This document shows positions 7,804 through 16,477 of a stretch of 47,023 bases of DNA, one piece after another. Below the pieces are notes generated by a model. It made no database searches. It was not told where the DNA came from and saw only the letters and a program-made list of their open reading frames with translations. The translations under genes were made by a program, and so were the position numbers. How positions within the stretch are numbered: position 1 is the stretch's first letter; every line of letters starts with the position of its first letter. Source of the stretch: Bacillota bacterium (GTDB lineage: Bacteria > Bacillota > Clostridia > Acetivibrionales > DTU013). The stretch covers positions 1 to 47,023 of the forward strand of contig JAEYOP010000035.1 of assembly GCA_023411575.1 (NCBI GenBank). Direction: 5' to 3'.

Positions 7804-8442
7804 TTATTTTTTTGATTCCATTGCTGGACTGATTCCTTCGGGTTCCGCATTTGTACACATCGGTTTCTGCATGAAGAATTTCTTCTCGGCCAGTTTATCC
7901 TGCACGATTCTCAGAGCTTCGCCGAAACGCTGGAAATGGACGATTTCACGTGCTCTCAGGAAACGCAGCGGATCGATGACATCCGGATCGTCGCTCAGGT
8001 TGATCAGGTTTTCATAAGTTGCGCGAGCCTTTTGCTCCGCCGCGAGATCCTCGGTCAGATCCGCAATCGGATCCCCCTTTGACTGGATATATGCCGCGGT
8101 AAAGGGATTGCCCGAAGCGCTTGCCGGATAGACGGCATGGTCGTGGTCCGAATAATAGGCGCCAAGACCAGCCTTTTCAAGCACCTTCGGAGGCACGCCC
8201 CTGCACAGTTGGTAAACCATCGAACCCACCATTTCGAGGTGGGCGAGCTCCTCTGTGCCGATATCATTCAGCGTGGCTTTAGCCACTTCGGTAGGCATTG
8301 CAAACCGCTGGCTCAGATACCGGAGCGAAGCGGCAAGCTCGCCGTCCGGGCCCCCGTATTGGGTGATTACATATTTGGCCATTTTAGGGTTACAGGTCTT
8401 TATTTTAATTGGATATTGCAGCTTTTTTTCATAAACCCACAT
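7804..8442 (-). CDS. cotJC: spore coat protein CotJC (manganese-catalase family)
   Basis: A 212-residue ferritin-like four-helix protein of the manganese catalase family. It begins with the CotJC-typical MWVYEKKLQYPIKI, and helix motifs containing candidate metal ligands are visible: GGPDGELAASLRYLSQR, GTEELAHLEMVG, then EQKARATYENL and REIVHFQRFGEAL. CotJC is a mother-cell protein that assembles on the inner spore coat together with CotJA. AAGGAGG stands 8 bases before the ATG. It is the last gene of cotJA-cotJB-cotJC, the canonical order, and is the main reason for calling the organism a spore former. Length is normal for the family (about 190-215). Confidence 0.95.
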   Translation of the reverse strand: MWVYEKKLQYPIKIKTCNPKMAKYVITQYGGPDGELAASLRYLSQRFAMPTEVAKATLNDIGTEELAHLEMVGSMVYQLCRGVPPKVLEKAGLGAYYSDHDHAVYPASASGNPFTAAYIQSKGDPIADLTEDLAAEQKARATYENLINLSDDPDVIDPLRFLRAREIVHFQRFGEALRIVQDKLAEKKFFMQKPMCTNAEPEGISPAMESKK

Positions 8443-8490
8443 TTATACAACCTCCTTCATCATGAATCTTTACGCGGGCTTCCTGCGGTT

Positions 8491-8736
8491 TCAGCCCTCC
8501 CACGGCCAGGGACTGTTGATCCACGGCCACGGCCAGGAATTGCTCGCGCTTGCCGTAATAGGTCCGTACATGCGCTCGTAGTTATCCCTGACCATATTGC
8601 TTCTCTGGACCGTATTGATAAATATCATAAGCGCCCTTCCGTCATACGGATGCGTATTCAGATACAAATTCAGGTCGATTGCCATAAAATCCAGGGCCAT
8701 AAGGTCCTTTAGCATTTTTTCCTGTGCTTCCATCAT
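8491..8736 (-). CDS. cotJB: spore coat protein CotJB
   Basis: About 81 residues. The start is placed at the ATG-ATG pair with GGGAGGTG upstream (8736), not at the earlier frame opening at 8754. The sequence has the CotJB hallmarks: a helical N-terminus (MLKDLMALDFMAIDLNLYLNTHP), then the R-x-x-NMVRDNYERMYGP segment. It ends in a tryptophan- and proline-rich tail, SNSWPWPWINSPWPWEG, which is normal for this family. Its biochemical role is not known; it is required with CotJA and CotJC for the inner coat in bacilli. Confidence 0.92.
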   Translation of the reverse strand: MMEAQEKMLKDLMALDFMAIDLNLYLNTHPYDGRALMIFINTVQRSNMVRDNYERMYGPITASASNSWPWPWINSPWPWEG

Positions 8737-8775
8737 ACAAACACCTCCCATCAAATTACCGTAACTGCAATTTGC

Positions 8776-9048
8776 TTATTGGTCCTCCATATACTCGGGG
8801 TCCAAGCCATACGGCCTGTCAAGCTCCGGGAAAATGGTGCCCTGCTGGAGCCCCTTATCCGGGGGATACAGGCAGAACAGGCACTGGAAGGGGACATATG
8901 CATGCGCCAGCCGTGCATTGACAATTGGCTGCGGACAATAATACTGCATTTTGCAGATATCGATGCATTCGTTGGCACCGGCTATGTTCTCCGGATTGGC
9001 GGCAGGTTTGTTCTCATAAGCCTCAGGACTTGTTTTATTCGATTTCAT
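8776..9048 (-). CDS. cotJA: spore coat-associated protein CotJA
   Basis: About 90 residues. ATG 9048 follows GGAGGGAG; a TTG one codon earlier is less likely. The C-terminal part (LAHAYVPFQ, then LYPPDKGLQQGTIFPELDRPYG) is the CotJA signature. The N-terminal third carries an unusual cysteine cluster (CIDICKMQYYC, plus a later CLFC) that could bind metal or cross-link in the coat; CotJA proteins are often shorter and lack part of it. First gene of the cotJ operon. A sporulation promoter would be expected in 9049-9120, but I could not make out a convincing sigma-E match. Confidence 0.9.
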   Translation of the reverse strand: MKSNKTSPEAYENKPAANPENIAGANECIDICKMQYYCPQPIVNARLAHAYVPFQCLFCLYPPDKGLQQGTIFPELDRPYGLDPEYMEDQ

Positions 9049-9141
9049 CAAGCTCCCTCCAATTTGAATTTACATAATTCTCTACCTGATATTCTATTCG
9101 TGTTTACATAAAAGTGTTCCAGGCGGTTATGGAAAAAGTAG

Positions 9142-9170
9142 TTGACAGAGGGGAGGGAAAGTGGTATTTT
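9142..9170 (+). promoter_or_regulatory. sigma-A promoter for the marR-arsA transcript
   Basis: TTGACA (9142-9147), 17 bases, then TATTTT (9165-9170), about 100 bases before the marR start. It is divergent from the cotJ operon. The intervening leader (9177-9268) has no obvious ORF. Confidence 0.6.
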
Positions 9171-9268
9171 ATAAGTGGAATATTTCGAAAGCCGAAACAA
9201 ATAGGTGAAATCACGATAAACGTAATAAAGCAAATAAGCTCACGGTATCTTGCGAAGTGGAGAAAACA

Positions 9269-9754
9269 ATGCCGGAATTTAACGAACTGTATGATGTTGC
9301 GATTGATACGCTCAAAAAAATTTTATATCCCGAAGAATGGATCGCCATTGACGCAATCATGCCCAAAACGGAATTGTTCACCCTGCTGCAGCTGGACCGG
9401 AACGGCGAGATCATGATGAGCCAGATGGCCGACTATATCAATATTCCCATGAGCACGGCAACCGGGCTTGTGGAAAGACTGGTCCGGAAGGGCTATGTCG
9501 AAAGGATCCGCAGCGAAGAGGACAGAAGGATTGTGACAATAAGACTCACGGAGGAAGGGAAGCTCCTGACGGAAAATATCAAGAAAACAATCACAGGCTA
9601 TCTGGAGTATGTTTTCAAGGAACTAACGGAAGAAGAGGGGGAATTGCTGAAAAAAATCTTTCTGAAAGTCACGGGCATTCTGTCGAGGAAGGCTTTGGGG
9701 CAAACGGATTCCAGCGCAGAAGCCGTCGGCCTCAGGAAGATCGAGATCGAATGA
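9269..9754 (+). CDS. MarR-family transcriptional regulator
   Basis: A 161-residue winged-helix protein. The MarR core is plain: MSQMADYINIPMSTATGLVERLVRKGYVERIRSEEDRRI in pieces (helix-turn-helix, recognition helix and wing with the DxR motif) at about residues 50-90, flanked by dimerisation helices. The ATG at 9269 is preferred over GTG 9257 because of the purine run AAGTGGAGA before it. It lies about 95 bases upstream of the Get3/ArsA-type ATPase in the same direction and under one promoter, so it probably autoregulates and controls that gene. The ligand is unknown. Confidence 0.88.
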   Translation: MPEFNELYDVAIDTLKKILYPEEWIAIDAIMPKTELFTLLQLDRNGEIMMSQMADYINIPMSTATGLVERLVRKGYVERIRSEEDRRIVTIRLTEEGKLLTENIKKTITGYLEYVFKELTEEEGELLKKIFLKVTGILSRKALGQTDSSAEAVGLRKIEIE

Positions 9755-9850
9755 AACCTGTTTTTATGCCAAATATTACGATGCACGAAATATTCCGAAT
9801 ACGAAAATTTGAATTTAGAAAAGCTGAATTTATGAATAGGAGGCAGGAGT

Positions 9851-11026
9851 ATGAGAATTATTTTATACACAGGAAAGGGTGGGGTTGGAAAAACAAGCAT
9901 AGCGGCGGCTACAGCGCTTAAAAGTGCGGAAGCGGGCCTGAAAACACTGGTGGTGAGCACCGACGCCGCGCACAGTCTGGGCGACTCGCTTGACACCAGG
10001 TTAACGCCGGAGCCAGTGGAAATTCGCCCCAATCTGTGGGCCCAGGAAATCGATTCAATTCATGAAGTGGAAAAGGGCTGGGGCAAGGTGCAGGAGTATC
10101 TGACCGCTTTGTTTACCTCAAAAACGGTAAAGGACATTACAACCGAGGAATTGACCGTATTCCCGGGCTTTGAAGATTTACTCAGTCTGCTGAGGATTCT
10201 GGACTATTACAAGAAGAAACTCTTCGACGTTATTATAATAGACTGTGCGCCTACCGGTGAGACACTTGCCTTGCTTAGCTTTCCTGACATGCTGAGGTGG
10301 TGGATGGATAAATTGTTCCCCATCAAGAGAAAAGCCGTCAAGGTGGTCAGGCCGATAGTAGAGCCTCTTCTGGGTGTTCCGCTGCCCAGTGACGGAGTGC
10401 TGGGTGAAATAGAAAACATCTATAACCAGCTGGATGAAATGAGAACGATCCTTTCGGACCGGGATATCACCAGCATCCGTATTGTAGTCAACCCGGAGAA
10501 GATGGTTATCAAGGAAGCCCAAAGAAGCTTTACCTATTTGAATATCTATAATTATAATGTGGACGCCATTGTGGTAAACAGGGTAATTCCCGAAAACGTC
10601 ACGGACGAGTATTTTAAAGTGTGGAAGGATATCCAGCGGAAATACAGGAGCATGATCGATGAAAGCTTTTCTCCGATCCCTATTTTTTGTGCACCGATGT
10701 TCGAAAGGGAGATCGTAGGCTTTGAAATGCTGGAAAGGCTGGGGACGGAAATTTTCAACGGCAAGGACCCTGTCCGGATCGAGTATAATCAAAGGACACA
10801 GGAAATTACAAAAGAAAATGGGGAGTATATTTTTTCCATCCACATGCCGTTTGTCGAAAAAAATGATGTTTCGCTGAATCAAAAGGCGGATGAGCTGATC
10901 ATAAAGGTTGGCAATATTAAACGAACCGTAACGCTTCCAAGGACTTTGCTGAACCACTTCGTAAAGGGCGCAAAATTTGAAAATGAAATTTTGAAGATAA
11001 GGTTTGGTGATAATAATGCTCAATAA
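9851..11026 (+). CDS. ArsA/Get3-family ATPase with C-terminal Hsp20-like domain
   Basis: A 391-residue deviant-Walker ATPase. P-loop GKGGVGKT at residues 8-15 with the signature lysine, STDAAHSLGDSL as switch I, and DCAPTGETL as switch II. Only one ATPase half is present, so it should work as a homodimer like Get3 rather than like the tandem ArsA of E. coli. The last 75 residues (from about YIFSIHMPFVEKNDV to ILKIRFGD) form the ArsA_HSP20 alpha-crystallin-like domain. No arsB, arsD or arsR lies nearby, so arsenite export is not supported; a chaperone or protein-targeting role is more likely. AGGAGG precedes the ATG. The stop lies inside the following small gene. Confidence 0.88.
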   Translation: MRIILYTGKGGVGKTSIAAATALKSAEAGLKTLVVSTDAAHSLGDSLDTRLTPEPVEIRPNLWAQEIDSIHEVEKGWGKVQEYLTALFTSKTVKDITTEELTVFPGFEDLLSLLRILDYYKKKLFDVIIIDCAPTGETLALLSFPDMLRWWMDKLFPIKRKAVKVVRPIVEPLLGVPLPSDGVLGEIENIYNQLDEMRTILSDRDITSIRIVVNPEKMVIKEAQRSFTYLNIYNYNVDAIVVNRVIPENVTDEYFKVWKDIQRKYRSMIDESFSPIPIFCAPMFEREIVGFEMLERLGTEIFNGKDPVRIEYNQRTQEITKENGEYIFSIHMPFVEKNDVSLNQKADELIIKVGNIKRTVTLPRTLLNHFVKGAKFENEILKIRFGDNNAQ

Positions 11027-11243
11027 CCCGATGGGAATGGTGGGAAGGATGATCGATCTGAAGCTGGTCCTGGCGGACAAAGCCGTTGAGATGCTGCCGG
11101 AGAGGATTCGTCCCGGGGTGAGGAGGGCAGGCACGGAAGTGCTGGTCTGCCTGAATGAAAGGCTCTCCGCCTGGCTTGGGGAAAATCCGCATGTACCGCC
11201 GGACAGAGCGGACGACAAACTGAAAAAAATTGAATTGGATTAA
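11016..11243 (+). CDS. hypothetical protein, 75 aa, overlapping the Get3/ArsA-like gene
   Basis: Unrecognised. The ATG at 11016 lies within the last codons of the ATPase gene (11-base overlap), which suggests translational coupling. The product is amphipathic and helical (MVGRMIDLKLVLADKAVEML, then RAGTEVLVCLNERLSAWL), with a charged C-terminus ADDKLKKIELD. It could be a partner or adaptor of the ATPase, a role inferred only from the overlap. Nothing recognisable lies in the 220 bases that follow before the GtrA gene. Confidence 0.6.
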   Translation: MLNNPMGMVGRMIDLKLVLADKAVEMLPERIRPGVRRAGTEVLVCLNERLSAWLGENPHVPPDRADDKLKKIELD

Positions 11244-11464
11244 TCGAGTTAAGTGAGCCAAGTTAAATAAACGAATAGAGCAACGGCTGAACTGCCCTTA
11301 CCACGCTAAAAACGGATGGTTTGGGCATTCATTTTGCTCGAAAATTGATTTTTTCGACAAATATTTACAATATACGTAACTTATTATAGTAATATCCAAA
11401 CCTGTAAAACGAACGTTTCTGTGAGTGGGCAAGCGCCGGGGATGCCGGTGGGAAGCTGTCGGAT

Positions 11465-12001
11465 TCAAGACGCGGCCCTTTCCCGCTCCTTCCGTCCCAG
11501 CTCGTTTGTATTGATGGAATTTCGATACACTATAAAGCGGCAAAACAAAAACTCCGTTATAAAATTGATCAGCATTGTTCCGGCGAGAACCAGATAATCA
11601 TTCCATCCAACATTCGTCAAGTAATCCCCCCACCAGGTCGACAGGGGAGTAAACACACAATAATAGCCCGTTATCTTCAACATTGCCATAGGGATGTTGG
11701 CCACCGACTTGAATGTGAACCTCCGGTTGATAGTGAAATTGTAAAGTACCGATAAAATAAGCGCGATCAGATAGCTTGGCCAGTAGGTGAACAACATAAG
11801 CTCGTTTAAGAGGGTAAAGCTGATTGTCTGAACAATACCTGCCGAAATTGAAAACAGTGTAAATTTCAGGAATTGTATCGAATTCTGCGTGGTACTCAAT
11901 GAAATGGTCCTTTTAAGGATCGTAATCAAGTAGCCGGCGATAACGGCCATTCGATTTTTTCGCTGTATTCCGGTGACCTTTTCCGCATTTTTATATTCCA
12001 T
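11465..12001 (-). CDS. GtrA-family membrane protein
   Basis: About 178 residues with four transmembrane segments. The hallmark of the GtrA/DPMS_TM family is present: FLKFTLFSISAGIVQTISF for helix 1, and the LYNFTINRRFTF loop between helices 2 and 3 (N-[FY]-x-x-x-[RK]-x-[FWY]-x-F). The family is thought to flip polyprenyl-linked sugars or to anchor glycosyltransferases for cell-surface glycosylation. ATG 12001 with GGAG 7 bases upstream is preferred over TTG 12022. It ends in a basic tail (GRKERERAAS). It is divergent from rpsO and stands alone; no glycosyltransferase is adjacent. Confidence 0.85.
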   Translation of the reverse strand: MEYKNAEKVTGIQRKNRMAVIAGYLITILKRTISLSTTQNSIQFLKFTLFSISAGIVQTISFTLLNELMLFTYWPSYLIALILSVLYNFTINRRFTFKSVANIPMAMLKITGYYCVFTPLSTWWGDYLTNVGWNDYLVLAGTMLINFITEFLFCRFIVYRNSINTNELGRKERERAAS

Positions 12002-12092
12002 CAATTTGCTCCACAAAACCAAGTTTTTAGATATATTATAATGTACTGCCCCGTAAAATTCCAGATGCTTTTACTGGCGAAAAAATAAATCA

Positions 12093-12121
12093 TTTACTTT
12101 ATGGAAATAATATGTTATGAT
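12093..12121 (+). promoter_or_regulatory. sigma-A promoter of rpsO
   Basis: TTTACT (12093-12098), exactly 17 bases, then TATGAT (12116-12121). Transcription would begin near 12128, leaving a leader of about 87 bases before rpsO. That leader contains GC-rich complementary stretches compatible with the S15 autoregulatory structures known in bacteria, though I cannot fold it here. Confidence 0.7.
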
Positions 12122-12214
12122 ACTTTGTGCAATATTTTCAACCATGTGCTCGGTTGCTGGACACTCCGACCAATTACCTGGCTCATGGCGTTATTAAAAC
12201 AAGGAGGCCATATA

Positions 12215-12478
12215 ATGGTAAAGGAATTGAAGACAGAAATCATTGAAAAGTACAAGCTGCACGAGGGCGACACAGGATCCCCGGAAGTGCAGGTAGCGAT
12301 TCTCACCGAGAGGATCAACCACCTCAACGAGCATCTCAAAACGCACAAGAAGGATCACCACTCCAGGAGAGGACTCCTCAAGATGGTTGGTCAAAGAAGG
12401 GGACTGCTGAATTATTTGCAGGATAAGGATATCGAAAGGTACCGTGCAATAGTTGAAAAGCTCAATTTGAGAAAATAA
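12215..12478 (+). CDS. rpsO: 30S ribosomal protein S15
   Basis: An 87-residue protein (88 is usual) with a textbook S15 sequence: HEGDTGSPEVQVAILTERI, HLKTHKKDHHSRRGLL, and GQRRGLLNYLQDKDIERY. It binds the central domain of 16S rRNA early in 30S assembly, with the HHSRRGL region contacting the three-way junction. AAGGAGG at 12201-12207 and ATG 12215 define the start; the open frame upstream is leader. It is followed by a terminator and then pnp, the conserved rpsO-pnp order. Confidence 0.98.
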   Translation: MVKELKTEIIEKYKLHEGDTGSPEVQVAILTERINHLNEHLKTHKKDHHSRRGLLKMVGQRRGLLNYLQDKDIERYRAIVEKLNLRK

Positions 12479-12481
12479 TGG

Positions 12482-12509
12482 TGAGCGGGGTTTCCCGCTC
12501 ATTATTTTT
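12482..12509 (+). terminator. intrinsic terminator after rpsO
   Basis: TGAGCGGG (12482-12489) and CCCGCTCA (12494-12501) form an 8-bp stem with a four-base loop, followed by the T-rich TTATTTTT. It separates rpsO from pnp, which has its own promoter. Confidence 0.85.
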
Positions 12510-12540
12510 AAGGAACGGTGTCATACTAAATAGACGATCA

Positions 12541-12569
12541 TTGCAAAATCATTTGCATGAATCTATAAA
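12541..12569 (+). promoter_or_regulatory. sigma-A promoter of pnp
   Basis: TTGCAA (12541-12546), 17 bases, then TATAAA (12564-12569). The transcript would carry a leader of about 160 bases before pnp. The leader contains complementary segments (for example CAGCAGGCTGCGG and neighbours), as expected for the structured leaders that allow PNPase to control its own mRNA. Confidence 0.65.
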
Positions 12570-12737
12570 TTAAATTTTCTGCAAGCGGAAGGGAAAGTGG
12601 CAAGCAGAGAACAGAGACCAGAATTCGCAGATACGCTGTGGCGGGGCATCCTGACACAGCAGGCTGCGGCCTCTGGTGTCCGTTTTCTGTAACCTGCTTT
12701 ACCGGCCGTATTGCAGCATTACAGAAGGAGGCATTTT

Positions 12738-14849
12738 ATGTCAAACAAATTCAACATGGAATTTGCCGGAAGAACTCTTACGATCGAGACCGGCGATCTG
12801 GCCCAATTGGCCAATGGCTCAGCACTGGTAAGGTACGGCGACACGGTCGTAATATCAACGGCAACCGCATCTTCCGCACCCAGGGAAGGGATCGATTTCT
12901 TCCCGCTTAGCGTGGATTATGAGGAAAGGCTGTATGCCGTAGGAAAAATCCCCGGCGGCTTTATTAAAAGGGAAGGAAAGCCTTCCGAAAGGGCGGTCCT
13001 GACGTCCAGAAACATTGACAGGCCGATACGCCCGCTGTTTCCCAAGGATTTAAGAAATGATGTTACCGTGGTCAATACGGTTCTTTCCGTAGACCAGGAT
13101 AATTCTCCGGAAATCGCCGCCATGATCGGCAGCTCGATTGCCATCAGCATCTCCGACATTCCCTTCAACGGCCCCATCGGCGGAGTGATCCTCGGCCTTG
13201 TGGACGGTCAGGTTGTTTTCAATCCCGACGCGGCCCAGAGGGAAAAGAGCGACATGTATGTAACGCTGGCCGGTACAGAGGAGAAGATCACCATGATCGA
13301 AGCCGGCGCGAAGGAAGTTCCGGACGAAGTCATGTTTGATGCGGTGAAAAAGGGACACGAAGAGATCAAAAAGATCGCCGCATTTATCAAGAGCATTGTC
13401 GCAGAAGTAGGAAAACCCAAATTCCAATATGTTTCCATGGAAGTGCCGGCGGAGATCTTCGACGCCGTTAAGGAGATTGCTTACGAAACGATGCGGGAAG
13501 CCGTCCTGGCCGTGGACAAAACGGAAAGGGATGCCAAGGTGGCCGCGCTCACCGAAGAGGTCCAGCAGAAGCTTGCCGAAACCTTCCCCGACAAGAAGGG
13601 CGTTATAGCGGAAGCCATTTACAAGCTCGAAAAGAAGGTTGTACGGAAATATATACTGGAAGAACACAAGCGGGTGGACGGCAGGAGCCTGGATCAAATC
13701 CGGCCGATGTCCGCAGCGGTTGCCCTGCTTCCGAGAACCCATGGTTCCGGCCTTTTCCAGAGGGGGCAGACGCAGGTGCTTACCACTGTTACGCTGGGCG
13801 GCATAGGCGAAATCCAGAGGCTGGACGGCGTAGACCTGGAAGAATCCAAGAGATACATGCATCATTATAATTTCCCCGGCTACAGCGTCGGCGAAGCAAA
13901 GACGTCGAGGGGACCCGGCAGAAGGGAAATCGGCCATGGAGCGCTTGCAGAAAGGGCTCTGGAGCCGGTTATCCCGAACGAAGTGGATTTCCCGTACGCC
14001 ATCCGCCTTGTTTCCGAAGTTCTGATGTCCAACGGCTCGACTTCCCAGGGCAGCGTGTGCGGCAGCACCCTTGCGCTGATGGACGCGGGCGTGCCGATCA
14101 AGGCTCCCGTTGCGGGAATCTCCGCAGGGCTTGTTACGGATGACGAAAACCCGGACCGGTTCATCACCTTCATGGATATTCAGGGAATCGAAGATTTCTT
14201 CGGTGATATGGACTTCAAGGTAGCAGGGACGAAAAAAGGCATTACGGCCATTCAGATGGACATCAAGGTCAACGGCCTGTCCTATGAAATCATCCGTCAG
14301 GCCTTCGAGCTTACCCACAAAGGGCGTTTGCAGATCCTGGACGAGGTCATCGCTCCGGTGATCGCTGCGCCAAGAGAGGAACTCTCGCCTTATGCGCCGA
14401 AGATGTTCACCATGAACATCGATCCGGACAAGATCCGTGATGTCATCGGACCCGGCGGCAAGATCATCAACAAGATCATTGCCGAGACCGGCGTCAAGAT
14501 CGATATCGAGGACGACGGCAGAGTATTTGTCGCCACTTCCGACGAGGCAGCCGGAAGGAGGGCGCTGGCTATAATCGAAGCAATTGCCAAGGATGTGCAG
14601 CCCGGACAGATCTTTATGGGCAAGGTAACCCGGCTGATGACCTTCGGGGCGTTTGTCGAGTTTGCACCGGGCAAGGAAGGACTTGTTCACATTTCCAAGC
14701 TGGACACCAAGAGAGTAGATAAGGTGGAGGATGTGGTCAAGGTCGGCGACGAGATCATGGTCAAGGTGCTGGAAGTAGACAAGCAGGGACGCATCAACCT
14801 TTCCAGGAAGGATGCACTGCCTGGCGCAGCTGCCGAAAACAAGCAGTAA
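12738..14849 (+). CDS. pnp: polyribonucleotide nucleotidyltransferase (PNPase)
   Basis: A 703-residue enzyme that degrades RNA 3'-to-5' by phosphorolysis and can add tails. Order of domains: first RNase PH core (about 10-230), helical linker, second catalytic RNase PH core (about 310-545; FFGDMDFKVAGT carries the metal-site aspartates), KH domain with IGPGGKIINKI near residue 571, and a C-terminal S1 domain from about 622 (GKVTRLMTFGAFVEF). The length is normal. The start is the ATG after AGAAGGAGG. The long open frame opposite it on the minus strand is only a codon-bias shadow. Immediately downstream is an M16 protease, as in many Firmicutes. Confidence 0.98.
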   Translation: MSNKFNMEFAGRTLTIETGDLAQLANGSALVRYGDTVVISTATASSAPREGIDFFPLSVDYEERLYAVGKIPGGFIKREGKPSERAVLTSRNIDRPIRPLFPKDLRNDVTVVNTVLSVDQDNSPEIAAMIGSSIAISISDIPFNGPIGGVILGLVDGQVVFNPDAAQREKSDMYVTLAGTEEKITMIEAGAKEVPDEVMFDAVKKGHEEIKKIAAFIKSIVAEVGKPKFQYVSMEVPAEIFDAVKEIAYETMREAVLAVDKTERDAKVAALTEEVQQKLAETFPDKKGVIAEAIYKLEKKVVRKYILEEHKRVDGRSLDQIRPMSAAVALLPRTHGSGLFQRGQTQVLTTVTLGGIGEIQRLDGVDLEESKRYMHHYNFPGYSVGEAKTSRGPGRREIGHGALAERALEPVIPNEVDFPYAIRLVSEVLMSNGSTSQGSVCGSTLALMDAGVPIKAPVAGISAGLVTDDENPDRFITFMDIQGIEDFFGDMDFKVAGTKKGITAIQMDIKVNGLSYEIIRQAFELTHKGRLQILDEVIAPVIAAPREELSPYAPKMFTMNIDPDKIRDVIGPGGKIINKIIAETGVKIDIEDDGRVFVATSDEAAGRRALAIIEAIAKDVQPGQIFMGKVTRLMTFGAFVEFAPGKEGLVHISKLDTKRVDKVEDVVKVGDEIMVKVLEVDKQGRINLSRKDALPGAAAENKQ

Positions 14850-14869
14850 TTTATCCAAGAGAAGATATA

Positions 14870-14914
14870 GGGGCGGTTTCTGACGGCAGACATACCGTTT
14901 GAGCCGTCCCTTTT
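14870..14914 (+). terminator. probable terminator after pnp
   Basis: GGGGCGGTTTC (14870-14880) pairs imperfectly with GAGCCGTCCC (14901-14910), with a small inner stem ACGG/CCGT, followed by TTTT. The T-run is short, so readthrough into the M16 protease is likely. Confidence 0.5.
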
Positions 14915-15078
14915 GCACACCGGGCGGGAATAGGCCTGCCTGATGCAGATTGGTATAGCGGATACGTCCGAACTGCTGATAAGAGCTGATAGGGCGGGTG
15001 CGCCTGACGCGGCGAATACGGCCGATATGCGGCCGGTGCGGCCAAAAGAACGGTGGGCGGGAGAGCCCGGGAGGTTTC

Positions 15079-16335
15079 ATGTACAAAAAGTTCACTTTGG
15101 GAAATGGGGTTCGGATCGTCTGCGAACATATCCCGTTTGTAAAGTCCGTTTCGCTGGGGATATGGGTCCGAACCGGCTCGAGGGACGAGAATGCCGGAAA
15201 TAACGGCATTTCACATTTCATTGAACACATGCTTTTCAAGGGTACGGAAAACCGGAGTGCGGCTGAAATAGCCGAGACCTTCGACAATATCGGCGGCCAG
15301 CTCAACGCATTTACGGGCAAGGAATGCACGTGCTTTTACTCCAAGATTCTCGATGAGCACCTGGATATAGCGGTAGAAGTCTTGAGCGACATGTTTTTCC
15401 ATTCCGTCCATGCCACGAAGGATATCGCAGTGGAAAAAAAGGTGATCCTCGAAGAGATCGGGATGTATGAGGACGCCCCGGAGGAGCTGGTGCACGATAT
15501 TCTTTCCGAAGCGGTGTGGGACGGCAGCGCGATCGGCTATCCGATTCTCGGCACCAGGAAGTCCCTTAGAAAATTAAACAGGGATACTCTGCTGGGTTAC
15601 ATAAAGGAACGGTATACGCCGGCCAATACGGTTATCTCCATTGCCGGCAACTATGAGGAAGCGGCTCTCGTCGAATTGCTCGAAAAGCATTTTGGCGGCT
15701 GGAGGGCGGACCGGGATGCGCAGATCAATACGGAAACGGTTGAGTTCAAACCCGGCCTGTGCGTAAAGGAAAAGGAGACGGAGCAGGTTCATATCTGCAT
15801 TGGCTTTAACGGGGTGGAGAACGGCGACGACAGGATCTATCCGCTGCTGGCCGTGAATAACATATTCGGCGGCGGCATGAGCTCGCGGCTGTTCCAGAAG
15901 ATCCGCGAAAAGAAAGGCCTTGTGTATTCCATTTACTCCTATCCCACGACCTATAACGATGTGGGCTTGTTCACGATTTACGCGGGGATGAAGCCCGAAC
16001 AGTTGAACGACGTTGCTTCGCTGATTTACGAGGAAGTCCGGCTGCTGGTGAAAAAGGGGATTACCGCCCAGGAGTTGAAAAAATCCAAGGAGCAGCTGAA
16101 GGGCAACTATATCTTGGGCATGGAAAGCACAAGCAGCAGAATGAACAGCATCGGCAAGTCCGAACTGATGCTGGGCTATATCAATTCTCCGGAGGAGATC
16201 ATGGCCAAGATCGAAGCCATCAACATGGACGGGGTCAATGAAATGATCCGGAGGGTTTTCGACCTGGAGCGAAAGGGAATTTCCATCGTCGGAAACCTGA
16301 AGCAGGGTTTTGATAAAAAACGGCTGGAAGGCTGA
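15079..16335 (+). CDS. M16-family zinc metalloprotease (PqqL/YmxG type)
   Basis: A 418-residue member of the mitochondrial-processing-peptidase-like M16B family. The inverted zinc motif HxxEH is present as HFIEH (His46, Glu49, His50), with the downstream acidic helix (VILEEIGMYEDAPEE) supplying the third ligand. The second half has the inactive-domain pattern NNIFGGGMSSRLFQKIREKKGLVYSI in segments. The start ATG follows GGGAGG; the frame is open further upstream but has no signal there. In Bacillus the homologue lies near pnp and dipicolinate synthase genes, the same order as here. Substrate unknown. Confidence 0.93.
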   Translation: MYKKFTLGNGVRIVCEHIPFVKSVSLGIWVRTGSRDENAGNNGISHFIEHMLFKGTENRSAAEIAETFDNIGGQLNAFTGKECTCFYSKILDEHLDIAVEVLSDMFFHSVHATKDIAVEKKVILEEIGMYEDAPEELVHDILSEAVWDGSAIGYPILGTRKSLRKLNRDTLLGYIKERYTPANTVISIAGNYEEAALVELLEKHFGGWRADRDAQINTETVEFKPGLCVKEKETEQVHICIGFNGVENGDDRIYPLLAVNNIFGGGMSSRLFQKIREKKGLVYSIYSYPTTYNDVGLFTIYAGMKPEQLNDVASLIYEEVRLLVKKGITAQELKKSKEQLKGNYILGMESTSSRMNSIGKSELMLGYINSPEEIMAKIEAINMDGVNEMIRRVFDLERKGISIVGNLKQGFDKKRLEG

Positions 16336-16439
16336 TCCGCAGCGGGCTGTAAATCCGGGGGCGCAAACTGGACACGGCCCGGACGCAGACAGAACACAAA
16401 CCGGACACAGACAATAAACACGGACTAAACACAGGCAAG

Positions 16440-16469
16440 CACAGGCAATAAGCATGCCTGTGTTTTTTT
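16440..16469 (+). terminator. intrinsic terminator after the M16 protease
   Basis: CACAGGC (16440-16446) and GCCTGTG (16456-16462) form a 7-bp stem, followed by seven T residues. Upstream, 16360-16440 is a purine/ACA-rich degenerate repeat (GGACAC, ACACAG, ACAGGC variants) with no coding content. Confidence 0.88.
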
Positions 16470-16477
16470 ATACAAGC

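Noticed and set aside
9851..11026. Arsenite-pump ATPase
   Set aside because: Single ATPase half, Hsp20-like tail, and no arsB, arsD, arsR or arsC nearby.
13050..15329. Open frame of about 759 codons on the minus strand opposite pnp
   Set aside because: No ribosome binding site or recognisable domain; it mirrors the codon bias of pnp and the M16 gene on the other strand.
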